Assembly (NCBI GenBank): GCA_023079485.1
Contig: CM041083.1
Location: 141,807,052 to 141,871,051 of the forward strand
Origin: Archilochus colubris
Lineage: Eukaryota > Chordata > Aves > Apodiformes > Trochilidae
Reading direction: 5' to 3'
Length of the DNA stretch: 64,000 bases
Each line of letters starts with the position of its first letter. Position 1 is the stretch's first letter. Below the pieces are notes generated by a model. The model had not been told where the DNA came from, searched no databases, and worked only from the letters and a program-made list of their open reading frames with translations. Positions 63,589 through 64,000 of the stretch are shown one piece after another. Both the position numbers and the translations under genes were made by a program.

Positions 63589-64000
63589 GTCTGTTTAACA
63601 TACATTTAATATTTATGGGGAAGTTGTTTTACTTGAAGTGGTTGTGAATGACAGAAGTGGATATCAATATTATTACTGTTATGTTTTTTTAGAAAATGTT
63701 GAGTAGGTCATCTGAAGCTCTCTTTAGTTGGAGCAAAAAACCCTGATGAATTATAGTGCTCTTTTGGTACTATTACATCTTTTGGTGTTGGTTTGTTGGG
63801 TTTTGTTGCTTTGTTTTTTTGGTTTCTTTTTAAACTAGAATGTGCTTGGGAAAGCCTTCAAATTTTAGGCACACCTCATGCTGTTTCCAATCAGAGAATG
63901 CTGCACTGTGGAAAAAACAACACTGGTTACATTATGAATTTGTTGGCTTGGTCTGTTCTCTATGTATGAGTATTATACTATTATAACTCTAAATACGATG
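63589..64000 (+). other. TUBGCP3: TUBGCP3 intron 10 (partial)
   Basis: AT-rich intron start continuing past the window; no further exon recognised. Confidence 0.85.

Overview
The window looks like nuclear DNA from a bird. It contains many CR1 LINE fragments with the avian-type 3' end, avian-type endogenous-retrovirus solo LTRs, long AT-rich introns, and one compact CpG island. No bacterial, viral or organellar gene layout is present. The species cannot be fixed from this sequence; the LTR load would fit a songbird, but that is a guess.

The only cellular protein-coding gene I can support is TUBGCP3 (gamma-tubulin complex component 3) on the + strand. Ten coding exons were placed by reading frame, splice dinucleotides and close match to the vertebrate protein: 31983-32058, 43205-43312, 45039-45106, 48327-48404, 49028-49245, 51698-51870, 54419-54537, 54966-55091, 59373-59441 and 63456-63588. 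Together they give an unbroken 1168-nt frame encoding the first 389 residues plus one base. This covers the N-terminal helical region, the Ser/Gln/Pro-rich linker and the start of the GCP N-terminal (GRIP1) domain. The gene runs off the right edge, and the rest of the roughly 900-residue protein lies beyond. A CpG island (about 31.3-32.5 kb) holds the start codon, a YY1-like site and nested upstream ORFs.

Positions 1-31 kb are AT-rich and apparently intergenic. In mammals the next gene upstream of TUBGCP3 is the divergently transcribed ATP11A, so this stretch may be the spacer between them (inference). It holds an ERVL-type solo LTR (2510-3296, 5-bp target duplication), a hAT-transposase-like fragment (1651-1866), an ERV1-type solo LTR (28708-29140, 4-bp duplication) and several CR1 tails. 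It also holds three members of one 6-bp-duplication LTR family within 5 kb (13122-13439, 15594-15916, 17930-18211). The introns of TUBGCP3 contain further CR1 copies, a duplicated LTR/CR1 chimera (60742-60894 and 61833-61986) and simple repeats.

The most unusual object is at 17930-18211. It is a 282-bp near-perfect palindrome made of two 131-bp LTR-U3 arms facing each other across a 20-bp spacer. It has TG...CA termini and an exact 6-bp target-site duplication (CATGAG), as if a U3-U3 inverted molecule had been integrated as one unit. No new coding system was found.
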